DNA of 64,000 nucleotides from Photobacterium gaetbulicola Gung47 (GTDB lineage Bacteria; Pseudomonadota; Gammaproteobacteria; Enterobacterales; Vibrionaceae). Below are positions 41,658-50,697 of the stretch, in pieces. The DNA lies in NCBI GenBank assembly GCA_000940995.1, contig CP005974.1:1426001-1490000 (forward strand). The letters run 5' to 3'. The translations under genes and the position numbers were made by a program. Below the pieces are notes generated by a model, which worked only from the letters and a program-made list of their open reading frames with translations, was not told the origin of the DNA and searched no databases. How positions within the stretch are numbered: the stretch's first letter is position 1; each line of letters starts with the position of its first letter.

Positions 41658-44291
41658 TTAGTTTTCCTCATTTTTTTCTTGTGCTTCTTTCGCGGCTTTG
41701 CGTGCCTTGGCGCGGGCGACGGCAGCTGCGACAGCGGCTTTTTTCGGATCAATTTCAGCCTCTGGTGCCGATTCTTCCTGTTTGGCATCTTCAGCAGCAG
41801 CTTCGGTTTGCGCCTGCTGAGCCGCCTTGCGTGCCTTGGCTCGAGCAATCGCAGCAGTGACAGCGGCTTTCTTCGGATCAACCTCAGCATCTGGTTCCGG
41901 TTGTTCCGGTTTGGCATCTTCAGCAGCTTCGGTTTGTGCCTGTTGTACAGCCTTGCGCGCTTTGGCGCGGGCGACGGCAGCAGCGACAGCGGCTTTCTTC
42001 GGATCAACCTCAGCATCTGGTGCCGGTTGATCCGGTTTGGCATCTTCAGCAGCTTCGGTTTGCGCCTGCTGCGCCTGCTGCGCCTGCTGCGCCTTGCGGG
42101 CCTTGGCACGGGCGACGGCAGCAGCGACAGCGGCTTTCTTTGGATCAATTTCAGCGTCGCCAGTTTGCTCTGGCTTGGCTTCTTTAGCAGGTGACTCCGC
42201 TTGTGCTTGCTGGGCCGCCTTGCGCGCTTTGGCGCGGGCGACGGCAGCAGCCACAGCCGCTTTTTTCGGATCCGTATCTGCTTGTGTGGTTTCAGCCGGT
42301 TGCTCAGGTTCACCGCCTGATTCCTGTGCGGCTTTACGCGCTTTGGCACGAGCTATAGCGGATGCAACCGCTGCTTTCTTCGGATCGGATGTTGCACTTG
42401 CAGATTGCTCTTTCGTTGACTCTGGCTGTGCATCAGCTTGTTGAGCTGCCTTGCGGGCCTTGGCGCGGGCAATCGCAGCAGCAACCGCATCCTTCTTGCT
42501 ATCAGCGCTTTGCTCTGATGAGTTTTCTGCCGTGTCAGTCGATTTAGCTTCTTCTGCTAATTTTGCAGCCTTGCGCTCACGGGCTTGACGCTTACGTTCT
42601 TCACGCAGTTTTGCCATCTCACTGTTGTCAGGGACCGCACTGCTGATCTTGGGTACTGCATTACCGGCGTTAGCGGCTTCTGCCTGCTTGGCTTTAGCAC
42701 GCGCAATGGCAGCTGCAACGGCTGGCTTCTTCTCCGCGCCTTCAGTAGTTGCAGCGGCTTGCTTAGCTTTGACGCGTGCAATAGCCGCAGCGACTGCGTC
42801 GTCGCCACCTTTCGCGGCCATATCTTTGCGACGGTCTTCAGCCGCCTTCTTGAAGCGGTTTTCACGCGCCGCTTTTTCACGTTCGAAGCGCGCTTGCTTG
42901 GCTTCGAAGCGCTGTTTTGCGCGCTCGGCATTAGCGGTCTCTTGCTGGTTGGCCCAAATCTCGGCCTTAGCCTTGCGGTAGTAGTTAACCAGCGGAATTT
43001 CACTTGGGCAAACATAGGCACAGGCACCACATTCGATGCAGTCGAACAGGTTGTATTCTTCACATTTGTCGTAGTCCTTGTCCTTGGCATACCACTGTAG
43101 CTGCTGGGGTAGCAACGATGTTGGGCAAGCGTCGGCACAGGCACTACAGCGGATACATGCCATTTCGTGAGTATGCAGCGGTAGCTCACGACGTTTGGGC
43201 GTCAGGATACAGTTGGTGATCTTGGTGATAGGTACATTCGGATGCGGCAAAGTAAAGCCCATCAATGAGCCACCAATAATCACGCGCGGGTATTTTCGAT
43301 CCGGCTTATACCCGTAGTTATCGAGCAGGTAGGAAATCGGCGTTCCCAAGCGGGCAAATACGTTACCACGCTGCTTGAATGCTTCGCCGGTCAGGGTGAC
43401 AACACGTTCGATCAAGGGCTCGCCATCAATAATGGCCCGCTTGACCGCAAAGGCGGTACCGACGTTCTGCACCACGACACCCACTGCGGAAGAACGTGCT
43501 TGGCTTGGTACTTCACGTCCTGTCAGGATTTTCACCAACTGTTTGGAGCTGCCCGAAGGGTACTTGGTGGGTATTACCCGGATGATAATGTTGTCTTCCG
43601 GCGAAACACATTTCTCCAGTGCCTTGATTGCATCTGGTTTGTTATCTTCGATACCGATCAGCGTCAGCTTGGGTTTGACGATATGACGGAGGATCCGCAC
43701 CCCTTCGATCACTTCTTCGGCATAGTCCTGCATCAGACGATCGTCGGCGGTGATATAAGGTTCACACTCTGCCGCATTGATGATCAGAATATCGGCCAAG
43801 CCCAAGCTGCCCTGCAGCTTACGACCTGTCGGGAACCCTGCGCCACCAAGACCGGCAATGCCGCTCAGGCGGATCGCATCGATCAGCTCAGCGGGCTCAA
43901 GAGATTGGTAATCGGCAATTTTGTGCTGAGAGCCCCACAGATCTTCGCCGTCACTCTTGATCACAATACTCAGATCGCTGAGACCTGAAGGGTGCGCCGT
44001 GGTTCGTTGTTCTATTGCCGTCACGGTGCCGGATGTCGGGGCGTGGATCGGCACGCACATGCTCATATCACTTTTGGTCAGCGGTTGGCCTTTGAGAACG
44101 TGATCACCAACATTGACTAATATTTCACCTTTGGTACCGATGTGCTGCTTGAGTGGCAGTACCAATTCATCCGGAACCCCAGCACGAGTGATTGCCGTGC
44201 GGTTAGACAGGGTTTTATTTTCGGCAGGGTGGATACCGCCTGGGAAGTCCCACAGCTGACCTTGTTTGATTTGTTCAATAATAGACAGCAT
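41658..44291 (-). CDS. rsxC: RsxC/RnfC, NADH/Fe-S subunit with an expanded repeat tail
   Basis: Peripheral subunit with the NADH/FMN-binding domain (residues about 1-350; GIAGLGGAGFPTGRKL) and two 4Fe-4S motifs, CIRCSACADACP near 377 and CIECGACAYVCP near 417. Residues from about 495 to the end are a low-complexity tail with nine copies of a motif like KKAAVAAAIARAKARKAAQ joined by acidic Glu/Gln/Pro linkers. Total length is 877 against 740 in E. coli; the excess is mostly repeat units. The tail is predicted helical and strongly basic within units. The core domains look intact, so function should be preserved. Confidence 0.95.
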   Translation of the reverse strand: MLSIIEQIKQGQLWDFPGGIHPAENKTLSNRTAITRAGVPDELVLPLKQHIGTKGEILVNVGDHVLKGQPLTKSDMSMCVPIHAPTSGTVTAIEQRTTAHPSGLSDLSIVIKSDGEDLWGSQHKIADYQSLEPAELIDAIRLSGIAGLGGAGFPTGRKLQGSLGLADILIINAAECEPYITADDRLMQDYAEEVIEGVRILRHIVKPKLTLIGIEDNKPDAIKALEKCVSPEDNIIIRVIPTKYPSGSSKQLVKILTGREVPSQARSSAVGVVVQNVGTAFAVKRAIIDGEPLIERVVTLTGEAFKQRGNVFARLGTPISYLLDNYGYKPDRKYPRVIIGGSLMGFTLPHPNVPITKITNCILTPKRRELPLHTHEMACIRCSACADACPTSLLPQQLQWYAKDKDYDKCEEYNLFDCIECGACAYVCPSEIPLVNYYRKAKAEIWANQQETANAERAKQRFEAKQARFEREKAARENRFKKAAEDRRKDMAAKGGDDAVAAAIARVKAKQAAATTEGAEKKPAVAAAIARAKAKQAEAANAGNAVPKISSAVPDNSEMAKLREERKRQARERKAAKLAEEAKSTDTAENSSEQSADSKKDAVAAAIARAKARKAAQQADAQPESTKEQSASATSDPKKAAVASAIARAKARKAAQESGGEPEQPAETTQADTDPKKAAVAAAVARAKARKAAQQAQAESPAKEAKPEQTGDAEIDPKKAAVAAAVARAKARKAQQAQQAQQAQTEAAEDAKPDQPAPDAEVDPKKAAVAAAVARAKARKAVQQAQTEAAEDAKPEQPEPDAEVDPKKAAVTAAIARAKARKAAQQAQTEAAAEDAKQEESAPEAEIDPKKAAVAAAVARAKARKAAKEAQEKNEEN
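41680..42810 (-). repeat. Tandem repeats encoding the RsxC C-terminal tail
   Basis: Nine coding repeats of about 70-130 bases. The core encodes AAVAAAxARAKARKAAQ; the last five are very similar at DNA level, separated by linkers such as AEDAKPEQPEPDAEVDPKK. Three direct CAACAGGCG-type micro-repeats (Gln-Gln-Ala) occur in one linker. High similarity implies recent duplication and probable length variation between strains. Confidence 0.93.
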
Positions 44292-44292
44292 G

Positions 44293-44874
44293 TTACTTCA
44301 CCGTGCTTTCATTGTTATCTGCTGGAAGGTTTACAACCGGGATCTGGTTCAAGTCCCATGTCCAGCTCTCAGGCGTTGTTTCTACCGGGATCATTTCAAT
44401 ACAGTCGGTCGGGCATGGAGCGACACACAAATCACAGCCGGTACATTCATCCTTGATGACGGTATGGAGGGCCTTGGTACCGCCGACAATCGCATCGACA
44501 GGGCAAGCCTGGATGCACTTGGTACAGCCGATACACATGTCTTCATGGATGAAGGCGACTTTCTTGATGGTTTTATCGACATCGTGGGCCGATTCCTGCA
44601 CCTCAACACCCATCAAATCTGCCAGTTTTTCGATGGCCTGCTGGCCGCCAGGGGGACATTTGTTGATGTCGTCGCCATTGGCGATGGCCTCGGCATAGGG
44701 ACGGCACCCTGGATAGCCGCACTGGCCACATTGGGTTTGCGGCAAGATAGCATCAATTTGTTCGACGATCGGATCCGCTTCAACCTTGAACCGGATAGAG
44801 GCATACCCCAATACCAGGCCAAAAATTGCTGCCAGGGCTGCAATGGCTATCACAGCAATGATTAATCCACTCAT
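44293..44874 (-). CDS. rsxB: RsxB/RnfB, multi-cluster ferredoxin subunit
   Basis: Membrane-anchored ferredoxin-like subunit of 193 residues. One N-terminal membrane helix (LIIAVIAIAALAAIFGLVLGY) is followed by a 4Fe-4S domain (CGQCGYPGCRPYAEAI) and two ferredoxin motifs (CIGCTKCIQACPVDAI; CTGCDLCVAPCPTDCI). Separated from rsxA by one base and from rsxC by one base. Confidence 0.97.
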   Translation of the reverse strand: MSGLIIAVIAIAALAAIFGLVLGYASIRFKVEADPIVEQIDAILPQTQCGQCGYPGCRPYAEAIANGDDINKCPPGGQQAIEKLADLMGVEVQESAHDVDKTIKKVAFIHEDMCIGCTKCIQACPVDAIVGGTKALHTVIKDECTGCDLCVAPCPTDCIEMIPVETTPESWTWDLNQIPVVNLPADNNESTVK

Positions 44875-44875
44875 G

Positions 44876-45457
44876 TTACAGTTTCACCAATCCAGTAAAG
44901 CCCATAAAGGCAAGTGACATCAGTCCTGCAGTGATCATGGCAATAGAAGCACCTTTGAACGGGGCGGGTACATCCGCTGCGGCGATACGCTCGCGCATCG
45001 AAGCGAAAAGAATAAGGACCAGAGAAAAACCGGCAGCAGCACCAAAACCATAGACGACCGACTCAATAAAATTGTGGCGTTCGTTAATGTTTAGCAGGGC
45101 AACCCCCAGTACGGCACAGTTTGATGTGATCAGTGGGAGGAAAATGCCCAGAAGGCGGTAAAGTGTCGGGCTTGTTTTGTGAACCACCATTTCTGTGAAC
45201 TGTACAACGACCGCAATCACCAGGATAAAGCTCAGCGTTCTGAGATATTGGATGCCTAGTGGTACCAGAATGTAGGTTTCGACTAAGTAAGCACATACTG
45301 ACGCCAGAGTCAGCACAAAGGTGGTAGCAAGCCCCATCCCGATGGCAGTCTCCAGTTTTTTGGAAACCCCCATGAAGGGACAAAGTCCTAAAAATTTAAC
45401 CAGTACAAAGTTGTTGACCAACACTGTACCTACGAGAAGGAGTAGGTATTCAGTCAT
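44876..45457 (-). CDS. rsxA: RsxA/RnfA, membrane subunit
   Basis: First gene of the rsxABCDGE-nth operon. The 193-residue, six-span membrane protein matches E. coli RsxA (MTEYLLLLVGTVLVNNFVLVKFLGLCPFMGVSKKLETAIGM; ITSNCAVLGVALLN). RsxA and RsxE are related and together bind a 2Fe-2S cluster inside the membrane in characterised Rnf complexes. The promoter lies in the long gene-free region upstream. Confidence 0.97.
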   Translation of the reverse strand: MTEYLLLLVGTVLVNNFVLVKFLGLCPFMGVSKKLETAIGMGLATTFVLTLASVCAYLVETYILVPLGIQYLRTLSFILVIAVVVQFTEMVVHKTSPTLYRLLGIFLPLITSNCAVLGVALLNINERHNFIESVVYGFGAAAGFSLVLILFASMRERIAAADVPAPFKGASIAMITAGLMSLAFMGFTGLVKL

Positions 45458-45824
45458 ACCGCCGTAATACTATTTGCAAAAGATCCTTATATTATCTTCC
45501 TTTGTCGCACCTATAACAACTCCCTAGGAGCAGGGTTTTTCCACTTCGACGACCTTTTCGCCATTCATTGCGGCAAAGTTAATGCGACATTATGTGCTGT
45601 TAACATTTAAGCCCGATCTTTCTATGTCACTACAACATCCGCTGAGGCCATGCTACTTGTGGTAAAAAACACGGTTGTTTACAACAATAAACATCTTCAG
45701 TTCCAGAGTAGTCTGTTTTTTGACCAGGCTTGTAACAGAAGGCGAAAGAAAGTTCGGCGAGGTTTTTTTTGCAGAAAAAAAGCTTGATTTCCTTCAGCCC
45801 TGACGGCTCAAGGGTTTAGCCCAC

Positions 45825-45847
45825 TTATCCACGGAAACTGTGGATAA
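45825..45847. promoter_or_regulatory. Inverted pair of DnaA boxes
   Basis: TTATCCACG at 45825-45833 and TGTGGATAA at 45839-45847 (reverse complement TTATCCACA, the consensus DnaA box) face each other with 5 bases between. A weaker third copy, TTGGATAAG, lies near 46052-46060. There is no gidA/mnmG, rctB or AT-rich unwinding cluster, so this is not a recognisable origin. Confidence 0.7.
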
Positions 45848-46034
45848 CTGTGTTGATGGATGTTTGGAAACTAGGGCTTGAGGTTATCTCTGTGTCGTTG
45901 CGGTTAAAATGTGAGCAGGATCAGATATGCAATAAACCACTGTTATAGGTGGAGTCACGGAGGGTAACGATGTGCTTGTGGAGAAAGCTAGAGTGATTAC
46001 TTTACGGAATTTTTGGATGCAACAACGCTGTGAA

Positions 46035-46048
46035 TTGATATAAATCAA
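46035..46048. promoter_or_regulatory. Perfect FNR box
   Basis: TTGATATAAATCAA matches TTGAT-N4-ATCAA exactly. It is 578 bases from rsxA and has no other nearby start codon, on either strand, to activate. Confidence 0.6.
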
Positions 46049-46212
46049 AACTTGGATAAGTTGTGGAAAGTTTCCTCAAAAGCATATTTTGAAGATAACG
46101 AAAGGGGTAAAGCTGACTGGTGGGTAAACAGCACTGTGCTGCAGCGTGGGCGGTGATAATACGGCGTTAGACGGATACCGTCAAGGAAAAAGACGCAGAT
46201 GTTTGGCAGAAA

Positions 46213-46247
46213 GTACCACTCCAGTCAGTGAGGGGCTGGAGTGGTAC
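46213..46247 (-). terminator. Terminator hairpin after the 5'-nucleotidase gene
   Basis: GTACCACTCCAG/CTGGAGTGGTAC, a perfect 12-bp stem with an 11-base loop, 8 bases past the stop; TTTCTG follows on the minus strand. Confidence 0.75.
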
Positions 46248-46254
46248 CACGGGG

Positions 46255-47949
46255 TTATGGCGCTAGCTGGCAGCCCTTATCTGATAGTGAGTTTAGATAT
46301 ACCACTTCTCCCTGTGGCTCGTAATCAGCGGCATTGATAACCTGTTTGGTCTCAAAGAAGCGCTTCAGTTCATCTGCGTCAACTTTACCGGTATCGATGA
46401 AGTCAAGGATTGGGTAATTGTCGCCCCCGTTGGCATTAAAGCTTGGTATGGTGAAAATGTAGCTATCTTCAGGGCTATAGTCTTTATCTCCCAGTGAGTT
46501 GATAGCAACCGTACCGGCTGCGCAGTCAACAGCCATATTGACCCCAGAGAATTGTGCATAGGCACCAGATTCGATCTGCTTGGTGGCGACATCGCCAAGG
46601 TATTCGGCGATTGCCGCGCCTGACATCTCGACACGGCCAATAGTATTACCGAATGGCTGCACGATTAAGACATCGCGGTAGGACACGTCATAGCCACTAA
46701 TACCTTCGGCATTGATGGAGTCACGAACTCCACCAGAGTTCATGACGCCGAAGTCGGCGTTTGGCACCGCTTCGGTTTGGGCTGCAGCAATCAGGCGGCC
46801 AAGATTGGTTTGCTGCGAGCGCACAACGCTCCTGTCGCCTTCAAGCTTACCGTTGAGGGTGGCGATGATATTGCCAAGGGCCTCGTCACCTTTGTTCTGG
46901 AACTCTTCGAGGATAGAGTAGAGGGCGGGATCTTTCTCGATTTCCTCACCAATAAAGACCTTGTCGCCGTCTTCATTCTCTTCTTTTAGGTTCACCGGGA
47001 TGAGCTCATAGCTGACGAGCTTTAATTCATCGCCGCGAAACTCAAAGTCTGCACGGCCAACATATTTGCCCCATTCATGGGCTTGCATAATGTAGGTCCC
47101 GTTTTGCTGGTCGGGAACACACTCGTCGCCGGGCTTAAAGTCCGTATTGTAATTGTTTGTGCCAGGCTCCATGCACACCGGGTTTTGCGAGTGCCCGCCG
47201 ATGATGGCATCTAATTTGCCAGGTGCCAGTGAGCGTGCAAGAGTGACATCGCCTGGGGCGTTGCTCCCATTATTGCCATCTTCGTAGTGGCCCATATGGG
47301 TGGTGGCGAGGATAACATCAACGCTTTCGTTAGCTTCGATTTCAGCGATGACTTTTGCGGCTTCTTCTGCGGTGTTGCGAAACTCAAGATCAGAGACATA
47401 CTCAGGGTTACCTATCCGACCGGTATCTTCGGTCGTTAGCCCGATCACGGCAATCTTTACCCCATTGACATTAAAAATTTCATAGGGCTTGAACAATCGC
47501 TCGCCAGTGTCTTTCTTGTAGATGTTGGCAGAGAGCATGGGGAAAGATGCCCAGGCTTGCTGTTTTTCCAGAACCTCACGAGGGTTATCAAATTCATGAT
47601 TGCCGACCGCCATGGCATCGTAACGGATGTGGCTCATACCGACGAAATCCGGCTCGGCATCGAGCAAGTCAGATTCGGGTACACCGGTATTGATATCGCC
47701 CCCGGAAAGCAGCAACACTTCGCCGCCGTTCGCCGCTACTTGCTCACGAAGACGGTTAATCAAGGTTTGCCGTGCGGCCATGCCATATTCGCCATCGGAG
47801 TTATGCCAGAAACGTCCATGGTTATCATTAGTGTGTAAGACCGTGAATTTTAACGTTTCATCACTATCGCTGGAGCAGCCTGCCAGTGACAGAAGAAGTG
47901 ATGCTGATATTGCGGTTTTAATTAAGTTCTTTTTGCGGATAAATTTCAT
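46255..47949 (-). CDS. nutA: Lipoprotein 5'-nucleotidase (UshA/NutA-like)
   Basis: Metal-dependent phosphoesterase that removes phosphate from extracellular nucleotides so the nucleoside can be taken up. The 564-residue protein starts MKFIRKKNLIKTAISA and has the lipobox SLAGC (Cys25), as in the Vibrio membrane-bound enzyme. Metal-binding motifs are HTNDNHGRFW, SGGDINTG, GNHEFDNP, ATTHMGHYEDG and GGHSQNP. The C-terminal substrate domain begins near GRLIAAAQTEAV (MNSGGVRDSI; FTIPSFNANGGDNYP). ATG 47949 was chosen; an in-frame start at 48009 would add a non-signal leader. The symbol follows the Vibrio homologue. Confidence 0.9.
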   Translation of the reverse strand: MKFIRKKNLIKTAISASLLLSLAGCSSDSDETLKFTVLHTNDNHGRFWHNSDGEYGMAARQTLINRLREQVAANGGEVLLLSGGDINTGVPESDLLDAEPDFVGMSHIRYDAMAVGNHEFDNPREVLEKQQAWASFPMLSANIYKKDTGERLFKPYEIFNVNGVKIAVIGLTTEDTGRIGNPEYVSDLEFRNTAEEAAKVIAEIEANESVDVILATTHMGHYEDGNNGSNAPGDVTLARSLAPGKLDAIIGGHSQNPVCMEPGTNNYNTDFKPGDECVPDQQNGTYIMQAHEWGKYVGRADFEFRGDELKLVSYELIPVNLKEENEDGDKVFIGEEIEKDPALYSILEEFQNKGDEALGNIIATLNGKLEGDRSVVRSQQTNLGRLIAAAQTEAVPNADFGVMNSGGVRDSINAEGISGYDVSYRDVLIVQPFGNTIGRVEMSGAAIAEYLGDVATKQIESGAYAQFSGVNMAVDCAAGTVAINSLGDKDYSPEDSYIFTIPSFNANGGDNYPILDFIDTGKVDADELKRFFETKQVINAADYEPQGEVVYLNSLSDKGCQLAP

Positions 47950-48342
47950 AATAGTCTTGCCGTATGCTGAATTTATTGAGTGAAAGCTTCTATGGTTCTT
48001 TTCATGCATAGAGGAAAGACAAAATTAGGGATTTATTGTTTAAAAACAACGGTAAGATCATTCGAGTATGGGCAGGATCACTGCGTCGGCTTAAATTACT
48101 GTCAATATTGTAATTAGCATCCATAAAACAACATTTTATGTTACCTATCAGTGTATTATTTAAACCGAATGCCAATAGTGTGATGGTGACTGTAGAATGT
48201 TATACAGTATTCAGGATAGGCCGTCGGTAAATACCCAGGGGGAATACCCGCTGGTTATTGCACCGTGCGTGTCTGTGTTTTATATCATGGGTGAGGGCTG
48301 ACATCATACCCTTGCCGATATGGGGCAGAAAATGGCTTATTA

Positions 48343-48396
48343 TTGACATGCTCGTTAGCTGCTGCACAATGTCATACACACTGATCATATAGCCAG
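48343..48396 (+). promoter_or_regulatory. uvrB promoter with candidate LexA (SOS) box
   Basis: TTGACA (48343-48348), 16 bases, CACAAT (48365-48370) form a plausible promoter. CTGATCATATAGCCAG (48381-48396) has the LexA CTG-N10-CAG architecture and ends like the E. coli uvrB box (CCAG). It would overlap the start of transcription. The rest of 47950-48342 shows no gene. Confidence 0.6.
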
Positions 48397-48405
48397 TATG
48401 GAATC

Positions 48406-50445
48406 ATGATGGACAAGTCTAGTTCTAAAACCTTTAAACTCTCTTCTCGCTATTCCCCTTCCGGTGATCAGCCGACGGCTATCAACCAGTTGCTTGAAGG
48501 GCTGGAAGCCGGCCTTGCTCATCAGACCCTGCTGGGGGCGACGGGGACAGGTAAAACTTTTACGGTGGCCAATGTGATTGCCGAGTCAGATAGACCAACG
48601 CTGATTCTGGCACCGAACAAAACCTTGGCAGCACAATTGTACGGTGAGATGAAAGAGTTCTTCCCGGACAATGCGGTTGAGTATTTTGTTTCCTACTACG
48701 ATTACTACCAGCCGGAAGCTTACGTCCCGACGACAGATACCTTTATCGAAAAAGATGCGTCAGTCAATGCGCATATCGAACAGATGAGGCTGTCTGCCAC
48801 CAAAGCGCTGATGGAGCGCCGTGATGTGGTCATTGTGGCATCGGTGTCGGCGATTTATGGTCTGGGCGATCCTGACTCATACCTCAAAATGATGCTGCAC
48901 GTGCGCCGTGGCGACATCTTGGATCAGCGCGATGTCTTGCGCCGCTTGGCTGAGTTGCAATATACCCGAAACGATGTCGCCTTCGAGAGGGGTAACTTCC
49001 GGGTACGGGGAGAGGTGATCGACATCTTCCCGGCTGAATCTGAGAAAGAGGCGGTAAGGATCGAGCTGTTTGACGATGAAGTTGATTGCATCAGCATGTT
49101 TGATCCGCTAACAGGTGCCATATTGCAACGGGATCTGCCTCGCTGCACGATCTACCCTAAAACTCACTATGTTACCCCACGGGAGCGTGTCCTTGAGGCT
49201 ATCGATGGCATCAAGGAGGAGCTCGATGTACGCAAAAAGCAACTGCTCGACAACAACAAGCTGGTCGAGGAGCAGCGTATTAGCCAGCGAACTCAGTTCG
49301 ATATCGAAATGATGATGGAGCTTGGCTTCTGCTCGGGGATCGAAAACTACTCCCGCTACCTCAGTGGCCGTGCCGAAGGTGAGCCGCCACCGACCCTGTT
49401 TGACTACTTGCCGCCGGATGGCTTGTTGATCATCGATGAGTCCCATGTCACCGTCTCGCAAATTGGTGCGATGTACCGCGGTGACCGCTCTCGCAAAGAA
49501 AACTTGGTGGAATATGGTTTTCGTCTGCCGTCGGCACTGGATAACAGGCCTCTGAAATTCGAGGAGTTTGAGTCTCTGGCTCCCCAGACGTTGTATATCT
49601 CGGCAACACCGGGCCAGTATGAAATCGACAAATCCGGCGGGGATATTGCCGAGCAGGTTGTTAGGCCAACAGGGTTGCTCGATCCGGAGATTGAAGTCCG
49701 CCCGGTTGCGACTCAGGTTGACGACCTGCTGTCTGAAATTCGGATCCGCGAGGCCAAGCAGGAGCGGGTACTGGTAACCACGTTGACCAAACGGATGGCA
49801 GAGGATCTCACTGAATACCTGACTGAGCACGGGGTCAGGGTGCGCTACCTGCATTCGGATGTCGACACGGTTGAGCGGGTTGAGATCATTCGCGATCTGC
49901 GGCTGGGGGAATTCGATGTCCTGGTCGGGATCAACTTGCTGCGTGAGGGCTTGGATATGCCGGAGGTCTCGCTGGTGGCGATCCTCGATGCCGATAAGGA
50001 GGGCTTTTTGCGCTCCGAGCGTTCGCTGATCCAGACAATCGGCCGTGCCGCCCGTCACTTGGAAGGCAAGGCGATATTGTATGCCGACAGGATCACCGGC
50101 TCGATGGAGCGGGCGATGAATGAAACCAACCGACGCCGTGATAAGCAGATCGCCCATAATGAAAAGCATGGCATTGTGCCCAAGGCACTCGAAACCAAAG
50201 TGTCCGACATTATGGAATTGGGGGCCCCGGGCAAGGGCAGCAAAGCCAACCGCGCAGCACAGCTGCATAAAGTTGCCGAGAAGAAGGCAACCTATACCAC
50301 GATGTCTCCGCAGCAGCTGGAAACGGAAATTCTGCAGCTTGAGAAGGAAATGTATGATGCTGCCCAGAACTTGGAGTTTGAAAAAGCGGCTGAGCTCAGG
50401 GACAAAATCCACACATTGAGAGAGCAATTTATTGCCAATAGCTAG
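48406..50445 (+). CDS. uvrB: UvrB, excinuclease ABC subunit B
   Basis: Damage-verification helicase-like subunit of nucleotide excision repair; receives DNA from UvrA and recruits UvrC. The 679 residues match E. coli UvrB (673). Walker A GATGTGKT is at 44-51, the damage-wedging beta-hairpin is in YYDYYQPEAYVPTTDTF, DEAD-type IIDESHVTVSQ follows, helicase motif VI is QTIGRAARH, and the C-terminal UVR coiled coil is LEKEMYDAAQNLEFEKAAELRDKI. ATG 48406 was used; a second ATG follows immediately. In V. cholerae uvrB also precedes luxO. Confidence 0.98.
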   Translation: MMDKSSSKTFKLSSRYSPSGDQPTAINQLLEGLEAGLAHQTLLGATGTGKTFTVANVIAESDRPTLILAPNKTLAAQLYGEMKEFFPDNAVEYFVSYYDYYQPEAYVPTTDTFIEKDASVNAHIEQMRLSATKALMERRDVVIVASVSAIYGLGDPDSYLKMMLHVRRGDILDQRDVLRRLAELQYTRNDVAFERGNFRVRGEVIDIFPAESEKEAVRIELFDDEVDCISMFDPLTGAILQRDLPRCTIYPKTHYVTPRERVLEAIDGIKEELDVRKKQLLDNNKLVEEQRISQRTQFDIEMMMELGFCSGIENYSRYLSGRAEGEPPPTLFDYLPPDGLLIIDESHVTVSQIGAMYRGDRSRKENLVEYGFRLPSALDNRPLKFEEFESLAPQTLYISATPGQYEIDKSGGDIAEQVVRPTGLLDPEIEVRPVATQVDDLLSEIRIREAKQERVLVTTLTKRMAEDLTEYLTEHGVRVRYLHSDVDTVERVEIIRDLRLGEFDVLVGINLLREGLDMPEVSLVAILDADKEGFLRSERSLIQTIGRAARHLEGKAILYADRITGSMERAMNETNRRRDKQIAHNEKHGIVPKALETKVSDIMELGAPGKGSKANRAAQLHKVAEKKATYTTMSPQQLETEILQLEKEMYDAAQNLEFEKAAELRDKIHTLREQFIANS

Positions 50446-50484
50446 CCAACGCGAGACGGTAAAATAGGTAAGGAAAAGCGGGCA

Positions 50485-50586
50485 AAAAAAAGCCAACCGA
50501 GAATAGGTTCGGTTGGCGTCATTGTTTTATTGAAATAATTCCAAAAACAACGTCAGTTGGCTAGGTTGACTCTCAGGAAGAGTCAC
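50485..50586 (-). ncRNA. qrr: Qrr quorum-regulatory small RNA
   Basis: Minus-strand RNA of about 102 nt divergent from luxO. It has a 5' hairpin (TGACTCT/AGAGTCA), then the conserved Qrr core CTAGCCAACTGACGTTGTT, an A/T-rich single-stranded part, and a terminator GCCAACCGA/TCGGTTGGC with eight T. Qrr RNAs act with Hfq to repress the luxR/hapR-type master regulator and other targets at low cell density. The predicted start 50585-50586 agrees with the sigma-54 promoter spacing. Ends accurate to a few bases. Confidence 0.93.
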
Positions 50587-50596
50587 TATGAATAAA

Positions 50597-50612
50597 GCAT
50601 GATGTGTGCCAA
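50597..50612 (-). promoter_or_regulatory. Sigma-54 promoter of qrr
   Basis: Reading on the minus strand: TTGGCACACATCATGC, with the required GG-N10-GC spacing of -24/-12 elements. The GC lies 12 bases from the start of the RNA. LuxO is a sigma-54 activator encoded next door. Confidence 0.9.
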
Positions 50613-50697
50613 CTTTTTATGGCCCTCTTTAATTGCACTTTTTTAAGGGTTTAACAGCAAAATTAGCCGTGTATATTGATTATTTGTGGACACGGAT

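Larger units (their letters stand above)
45458..46212. other. Gene-free region upstream of rsxA
   Basis: About 755 bases without a convincing ORF. It contains an inverted pair of DnaA boxes (45825-45847), a perfect FNR box (46035-46048) and T-rich runs on the minus strand near 45763-45781. No protein gene is adjacent to the FNR box within 500 bases, so an unrecognised transcript is possible. Confidence 0.6.

Noticed and set aside
41645..42349. Long overlapping open frames on both strands across the rsxC tail
   Set aside because: They are alternative-frame readings of the rsxC repeat; their sequences are low-complexity and lack ribosome-binding sites.
45825..45847. Chromosomal replication origin
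   Set aside because: Only two good DnaA boxes, no clustered boxes, unwinding element or origin-linked genes.
46146..46337. Plus-strand open frame overlapping the nucleotidase 3' end
   Set aside because: No ribosome-binding site, antisense to a confident gene and crossing its terminator hairpin.
48193..48215. LexA box CTGT...ACAG upstream of uvrB
   Set aside because: The arms are spaced 10 bases apart and not 8; the site at 48381-48396 has correct spacing and position.
49108..50496. 462-aa minus-strand open frame within uvrB
   Set aside because: Antisense shadow of uvrB caused by codon bias; no homology recognised.
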